The notes under the pieces were generated by a model. The model did no database searches. It worked only from the letters and a program-made list of their open reading frames with translations, and was not told the origin of the DNA. A program made the position numbers and the translations under genes. 64,000 bases of DNA from Sepiola atlantica (Eukaryota; Mollusca; Cephalopoda; Sepiida; Sepiolidae): the NCBI GenBank assembly GCA_963556195.1, contig OY744523.1, positions 76,668,445-76,732,444 of the forward strand. Reading direction: 5' to 3'. This document shows, piece by piece, positions 58,679 to 64,000 of the stretch; within the stretch, counting starts at the first letter, position 1; each line of letters opens with the position of its first letter.

Positions 58679-59904
58679 CCAAGAATAACAACTAAGGTCA
58701 TTTCTTACATCTCAGTTTCATTTTTGCGTGCAAATGTTTTGCAAAATGTTTTATTAAACTTTAGCGGAATTTGAATTCTTCATTCGACCTGCATAATTAT
58801 CTGCTTCGTCATGAATCCATTTCTTTTACAGCGTAACTAAAATTCTGATTTCATTCAGATTAAGTATTTTTCCATTGTCATAGTACTTTTAATTACGCAT
58901 TTGCTAATTTTCTGGACTCGGGATTTAATAATATGGCTCGAATTTAGGCTGAACTTTAAAAAAAACGCTCAAACAACTAATTGAAATGAGTATACTATTT
59001 ACAGGTATTGCTTACCTCCACAAGGTGGGATATTGTTGTTTCTGGTCTCTAATAGTAAGGGTTAAAACTGTTCTTTTCGATATTATTCCGGGACAGGTAA
59101 ATTGGAGAAAGTGTATTATTAATTATTTGGATATCAAATTCCTTAAATGAGAGTTTCTCTAGACTGAACACATTTCCGCAGTTATCAACAACTAATTTTC
59201 GTGACACAATTTCTGACTAATTTCATGAAACATCTCTCTGGACATCTAACTTAAAATGTTTTTACGTCACTTTATAAAACTAACCAATCTGATATATACT
59301 GCAGTATCGAGAATAATCTGTTAATCATGATTATTTACCACGACACACCCGACGAATAAGATCTCACTTAATTTTAAAAAGATATTACAGCATAGTAACA
59401 TTGGACGACAGAGATAAGCATATAAAAACTAGTCGTAGTTACGCTTTCAAAGATAAGTTAAAAAAATAAGTCAAGTGTTGTACTTTCAAATTATTACATA
59501 ATCTAGACAATTAGCAAACACACACGAAGTATATTTATATATCTACCTATCTCTGTATTTGTTTCATTATTTATTTCATGTTATTATTATTATTATATTT
59601 ACTCACTAGGAGTTCTCACACAGGCAGTCATCAGTGGTGTTCCCTTGAGTCTGAGTGACAACAAGTGACCTTAGATTTCCAGTGCTCTCCACCTCTTTCG
59701 ATAACTACTGTAAATTAATTTGCGTTATCAAAACAGACGTTTACCATCGATTTCTCGTTGGCAACGACCATTGGCCTTCTCTGGAATTTTGGATGGTAAT
59801 AAGCCTCTTCAATGTCCAGGTGCTCTCCGTACTCTTCGAGCGGAGGTCTGGTTAGTGTTATCTCTCCTCGGTCTTTCTATCCTTCTTGACACTTCACGAC
59901 TATT
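58679..59904. other. No supported feature
   Basis: AT-rich, becoming GC-richer after 59640, which is probably 3' flanking sequence of the LINE remnant at 59905-60309. Confidence 0.4.
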
Positions 59905-60309
59905 TTATGTGGTATCAGCCGGGGCTAGTGCCATCACTTTTTTGGAAGGAGTTAGTTTATGAAATTTCGTGCAGTTTCTATTCCTTGTGTTCTTGAGGTG
60001 CTCTTTGTGGGATTTGGTTTTCTTCCTATTGCACCTTGCATGTAATTGGTTCGTCTTCGTAGCTTTTGATGAAAAGTTTCCACATTCAAGGATTCTCATT
60101 AAGATGTCATCTGTTTTTATAATTGCCGTCCGTTGTATGGTCTCAGTCTTTCCTTTGATTGCAATTTCTCCCATCTTTTTTTCCACGTTCTTCGAAACTG
60201 TTCCCAGTGATTCTACTACGATTATCTGTACTACATTTACTTTCTTCATGGTCCAGATCCCGTTCAATTCTCTGACGAGTTTAGTGTATATGCTTCGTTT
60301 TTCTGTCTC
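59905..60309 (-). pseudogene. Non-LTR retrotransposon C-terminal tail
   Basis: Minus-strand frame ICNETEKRSIYTKLVREL, NGIWTMKKVNVVQIIVVESL, GTVSKNVEKKMGEIAIKGKT, ETIQRTAIIKTDDILMRILE. The pattern ETEK...Y..L..E....W......V.P.V..ALG...K.(L/V)...... recurs at the C-terminus of many invertebrate LINE reverse transcriptases after the zinc-binding part. Here V(V/I)(P to Q)(I/V)(V)(V)(G to E)(A to S)LG shows changes at normally conserved positions. The open frame runs to a stop at 59905. RT motifs further upstream are missing, so only the last ~130 codons remain. Confidence 0.6.
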
Positions 60310-61384
60310 ATTACAAATATAAAGTATATATTTATAAAAAAAGTTATTGCATTCAATGCGGAGTTTATTTTTAAAAATAAATTATTCTAGATAATCAAAA
60401 TTCGTGCAAAACATACACAAGCTAAAAAGTGATCAGAAGGTATCATTCCAATTTCAAAATTGCACATTGTTAATCGATGTCTAATTGATTATGAAAAAAC
60501 AAAGGAACATAACTCTAAGTTTATAATTAATGATAGCCAAACAGTAATATTCGTATGTATATCTATGAGTGTTACAGTACTTCAGTTGTTGTTATTTATT
60601 TTTTAATTTAATTAAATCAATGTTTTTATTTATTTGGTCAATTTATTTTATAGAAATTCCATCTTCATGACAAAACAAAGACGTCGATCGGGAAAAACTT
60701 AAGACTGATTTTATATAGGAATGGAAGAGAGAGTATGTATGTGTGTGTGTTAGAGAGAAAGACACACATATGGAGAGAGAGAGAGAGAGTTTACAAAAAC
60801 GGTGTTAGACATTTATAAAAACTTTTCAACCCTAACCTTAACCCTAACGCCAGGTAGATCTGCTGTTTATCTAGAAATGTATTACTTAAACATGAAATAA
60901 ATGTAATAATAATAACAAAAATAATTTATTTCTATTTTGTCACTTTTCAAATCGAGACCAATAAAATAGTAATAAAAATATGCATAATAATAATAATTAA
61001 AAAGAAGAAAATAACTTTTTCGACATAACATTAACAGAACACCAGTTCATAGTTTCTTATTTTTATTAAGTTATTAGTTACACAATAACATTTCTATAGT
61101 AATCATGTGATTTAATTCCATACTTTTCGCAATAAGACCGATCGATCGTATTACGAATTTGCTGAAAAGATACTTGGGAAAATTAAAGAAGTTACTTCGA
61201 ATATAAGCTTACTTTTAGTAATAACAGTCACAGAGGCACAAATAATGTTATAGGTTGTGCGTTTACTATTCGTCAATTTTAGGAACAAATGTATACACCC
61301 AGGCATCCATGGGTAGGGCAACAAGGATATCTCTTTCTTTCTCTCTTTTTGTCAATCTGCCTGTCTGTCTGTCTGATTGTCTGT
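60310..61384. other. AT-rich; (GA)n and telomere-like stub at 60770-60850
   Basis: (GA)n at about 60774-60790 and CAACCCTAACCTTAACCCTA at about 60828-60848 (C-rich strand on plus, opposite to the other telomere-like blocks). No gene. Confidence 0.5.

Positions 61385-61918
<534 letters not shown>

Positions 61919-61986
<68 letters not shown>
61919..61986. repeat. (AT)n microsatellite, ~68 bp
   Basis: Left border of the Penelope fold-back. The Penelope 3' end (in inverse orientation) starts exactly at its right edge. Confidence 0.95.
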
Positions 61987-61990
<4 letters not shown>

Positions 61991-62309
61991 ATTGTATGTT
62001 GTTTCTATTTATTTAATTTTTTTATATATTTACTATTATTATTTTTAAAAAAATGTTATCGTATATTTTATATACGATAAAAGTTTTTTACTTATAATAT
62101 ATTATAATATATTATATATTTTACTTATAATATATATGTTTGTCAACAGGCTGGTTCCGGCATTAGATGTTATATATGTTGCATATAGTTATTTAGTTTG
62201 TTACCGGTACAGTATATTATAATTTAGTTATGTCTGGTTAAGTTTAATCCTTATTTATTGGTTTTAATTTACCTCTTAGTTGTCTTTTGTTTTGGGTAGG
62301 GAGATTGAT

Positions 62310-62765
62310 TGGGGTAGCCGTTGGTAATTAAGGTTTGATGGAAATCTTTGGTGGGTTTAATTTTATTGGCAGTAGATGAGCATTTATTCTGTATGCGGGT
62401 AATTTCATGTCTTCGGGTGTTAACCCGAAGAGTTCTATGTTATCGGAGGAAGAGATGTGGTCGGAGATGAGGTCTATGGCTGGGTGTGCGGGTATTGATG
62501 TGTATAGGGAAACAACATCGAGGCTAAATATGTATTTCTTAGAGCTTACCTGCTGTTGTTGGAGTAGGTTTAGTCTACTAATGACTTGGTCAGAGCTGCT
62601 GACATGTGCGGTGAAGGTAGGGAGTAGTGGTTTCAGGAGTTTAGAAAGTAGCCAGATTTTGTATAATAGTCCTTCGACGCTGGAGACGATGGGTCTAATT
62701 TGAGTGTGATGGCTGGTCTTATGGGTTTTGATAAGGTGGTAGAAGGTAGGGAGCTTGCTATTTTT
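62310..62765 (-). pseudogene. Penelope-like reverse transcriptase fragment
   Basis: Minus-strand frame: KLPTFYHLIKTHKT, IRPIVSSVEGLLYKI, LLKPLLPTFTAHVSSSDQVI, YIFSLDVVSLYTSIPAHPAI (motif A; the Asp is catalytic in the family) and GLTPEDMKL. The frame then shifts to thumb-like KIKPTKDFHQTLITNGYP near 62311-62350. RT motifs B to E, including the second catalytic pair, are deleted between these parts. The LITNGYP codons join directly to 3' UTR sequence, so the endonuclease is also deleted in this copy. Confidence 0.75.
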
Positions 62766-63333
62766 AATTACCAACGGCTACCCCAATTCCACAATGACCC
62801 ACCTCAGCAAGACCAGATCACGCCGATCCAACACACTCTCCAACACATGCTTCCTAAAACTACCTTTCTTTAATGACAGAATCACTAATGCCATCCGTAG
62901 TGCAATACATAAAGAAAAACTAGACATTCAACTCACCCACACCGGCACCACCTTACGTCAACACCTTTCCAAAAAACGCACTACACGCACCCAAGAACCA
63001 TGCTCCCTAGCCAATAGTCCCATTCCTACCACTGGACTATGCCACCGCACTAACTGTGTATACAATATATTAGGCACTATTTGTAACCACTCCAATATTG
63101 GATATACTACAAGACAACTACACCAGCGCGTCAAAGAACACATGAATACCAATATATATTCTTTCTTTAAACATACTTCCTCATTCAATACTACACAACA
63201 AGACATAAACGTTTCCATTCTAGCCTCGACCAGGAACCTAGGCAGCCTAAGACTGATAGAAGCTATTCTCATTTCCAAACATAATCCAGTTTTAAACCAG
63301 AGACGCGAATTAAATTCTACCTTCATCATATAA
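62766..63333 (+). pseudogene. Penelope-like linker plus GIY-YIG endonuclease, intact frame but no RT
   Basis: Open frame LITNGYPNSTMTHLSKTRSR, then LSNTCFLKLPFFNDRITNAI, LDIQLTHTGTTLRQHLSKKR, a Cys-rich CHRTNCVYNILGTIC, and NIGYTTRQLHQRVKEHMN. The GIY-YIG core here has NIGY where FYIG or YIG is usual, but keeps the conserved Arg. VSILASTRNLGSLRLIEAIL follows (catalytic Glu in LIEAIL), with the stop at 63331-63333. About 190 codons without interruption, the best-preserved protein segment in the window. It joins inverted RT sequence upstream, so it cannot be expressed as a full element protein. Confidence 0.8.
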
Positions 63334-64000
63334 CCTACTTCCCCCAGAACCCATCCCTAGATAATAACCCCCACCCCCTATAATAAACACTATTTGCCCA
63401 AATAATACCTATTATATTACAACTTACAGCTTACCCCTACCACAAAAGAATTGACCATTACATTAGTACCTGACATCCACACTATTTGATCTCAAACTCC
63501 ACACCACGCCCTACCTCATCTGAATATATAAATAAACAAACATTATACAAATAAAAAATAAACAAATAAAACATACAAACAATTGAATAAAGAAATCTGA
63601 GATTAGTTAAATAAATTCAACAAACAAAGCCAATTAACAGAATTTTCTTTATAAATTAATATCAAAGATAATAGATTTGTCTCCCTTTGACCATTAAATC
63701 CATCAATCTCCCTACCCAAAACAAAAGACACCTACGAGGTAAATTAAAACCAATAAATAAGGATAAAACTTAACCAGACATAACTAAATTATAATATACT
63801 ACACCGGTAACAAACTAAATAACTATCTAAAACATATATAATATCTAATGCCGGAACCAGCCTGTTGACAAACATATATATTATAAGTAAAATCAACGGT
63901 TTATATGCGATAAAAAAAATGTTTTAAATAATAATAGTAAATATATAAAAAAAATAATTAAATAAATAGAAACAACATACAAGTACATATGTATATATAT
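63334..64000 (+). mobile_element. Penelope-like 3' UTR, cut by window end
   Basis: C/A-rich then A-rich untranslated sequence whose last 300 bp is the right arm of the fold-back. It finishes CAAGTACATATGTATATATAT at the window edge, so the (AT)n border continues outside. Confidence 0.6.

Larger units (their letters stand above)
61987..64000. mobile_element. Penelope-like fold-back dimer, runs to window end
   Basis: 61987-62331 is the diverged reverse complement of about 63690-63990 plus 62766-62786. Shared phrases read on the right are ATCAATCTCCCTACCCAAAA, AACCAATAAATAAGGAT, TAACCAGACATAACTAAATT, ATGCCGGAACCAGCCTGTTG and AGAAACAACATACAA. The left copy (minus) contains part of the RT and the 3' UTR but lacks the endonuclease. 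The right copy (plus) contains linker, endonuclease and 3' UTR but lacks the RT. They meet at about 62760-62766. Both outer 3' ends abut AT dinucleotides (61986, and 63990 onward). The element is a head-to-head pair of complementary partial copies. Confidence 0.75.

Noticed and set aside
59905..60267. 120-codon minus frame as a host gene
   Set aside because: The sequence follows the C-terminal pattern of LINE reverse transcriptases, so it was assigned to a retrotransposon remnant.

Overview
The window looks like intergenic or intronic DNA from a large, AT-rich, repeat-dense animal genome. A cephalopod mollusc such as an octopus is the best guess. That guess is inference, based on the very long (AT)n and (AAT)n tracts, Penelope-like elements carrying a GIY-YIG endonuclease, CR1/Jockey-like and L1/Tx1-like LINEs, a Ty3/gypsy-like LTR element, Tc1 and mariner copies, and interstitial TTAGGG-like blocks. 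I found no host protein-coding gene, rRNA, tRNA or CRISPR array that I could defend. All recognisable protein similarity belongs to mobile elements, and nearly all of it is broken by stops, frameshifts or deletions. Most long open frames are translated microsatellites (poly-Ile, poly-Asn, poly-Tyr, Ile-Tyr repeats).

Layout. 0-4 kb: a fold-back element (293-782), 1 kb of almost pure A/T, a second fold-back (2455-3502) and a small palindromic MITE (3765-3950). 4.7-5.7 kb: a mariner copy with TA duplications that has lost one catalytic segment. 6.3-7.0 kb: a repeat that recurs at 54.7-55.4 kb. 8.4-10.7 kb: a ~163 bp tandem array running into 1.3 kb of degenerate (AAT)n. 10.65-12.3 kb: a possible solo LTR and unclassified sequence. 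15.1-16.4 kb: an L1/Tx1-type LINE remnant. 16.5-23 kb: mostly featureless AT-rich DNA. 21.9-24.5 kb: Penelope 5' fragments, each joined to (AT)n. 28.07-31.87 kb: an old but structurally complete LTR retrotransposon on the minus strand (LTR, gag, RT, integrase tail, LTR). 33.7-37.5 kb: more Penelope pieces, including a 145 bp head-to-head palindrome. 37.9-40.0 kb: a Tc1-type element with long inverted repeats plus a truncated second copy. 40.8-43.7 kb: one LINE inserted inside an older LINE. 46.8-47.5 kb: a 5'-truncated copy of the younger LINE. 48.6 kb: a self-complementary microsatellite. 52.1 kb: a fragment of an unnamed conserved protein family. 55.4-56.0 kb: a 75 bp minisatellite. 56.1-58 kb: Penelope endonuclease and 5' fragments. 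59.9-60.3 kb: a LINE C-terminal tail. 62.0-64.0 kb: a head-to-head Penelope fold-back running off the window end.

The common thread is Penelope-like retroelements. At least ten short 5' pieces from three sequence subfamilies contain the start of a reading frame with a conserved Phe-Asn-x-x-Cys motif, and each stops within about 0-10 codons of that Cys, where a (TA)n tract begins. Several sit beside a hairpin motif that resembles a degenerate hammerhead core (CTGAnGA, hairpin, GAAA). Endonuclease-bearing 3' pieces also end in (AT)n. This suggests either targeting of, or template-switching at, AT dinucleotide tracts, with frequent head-to-head joining. It is the best candidate here for something under-described.
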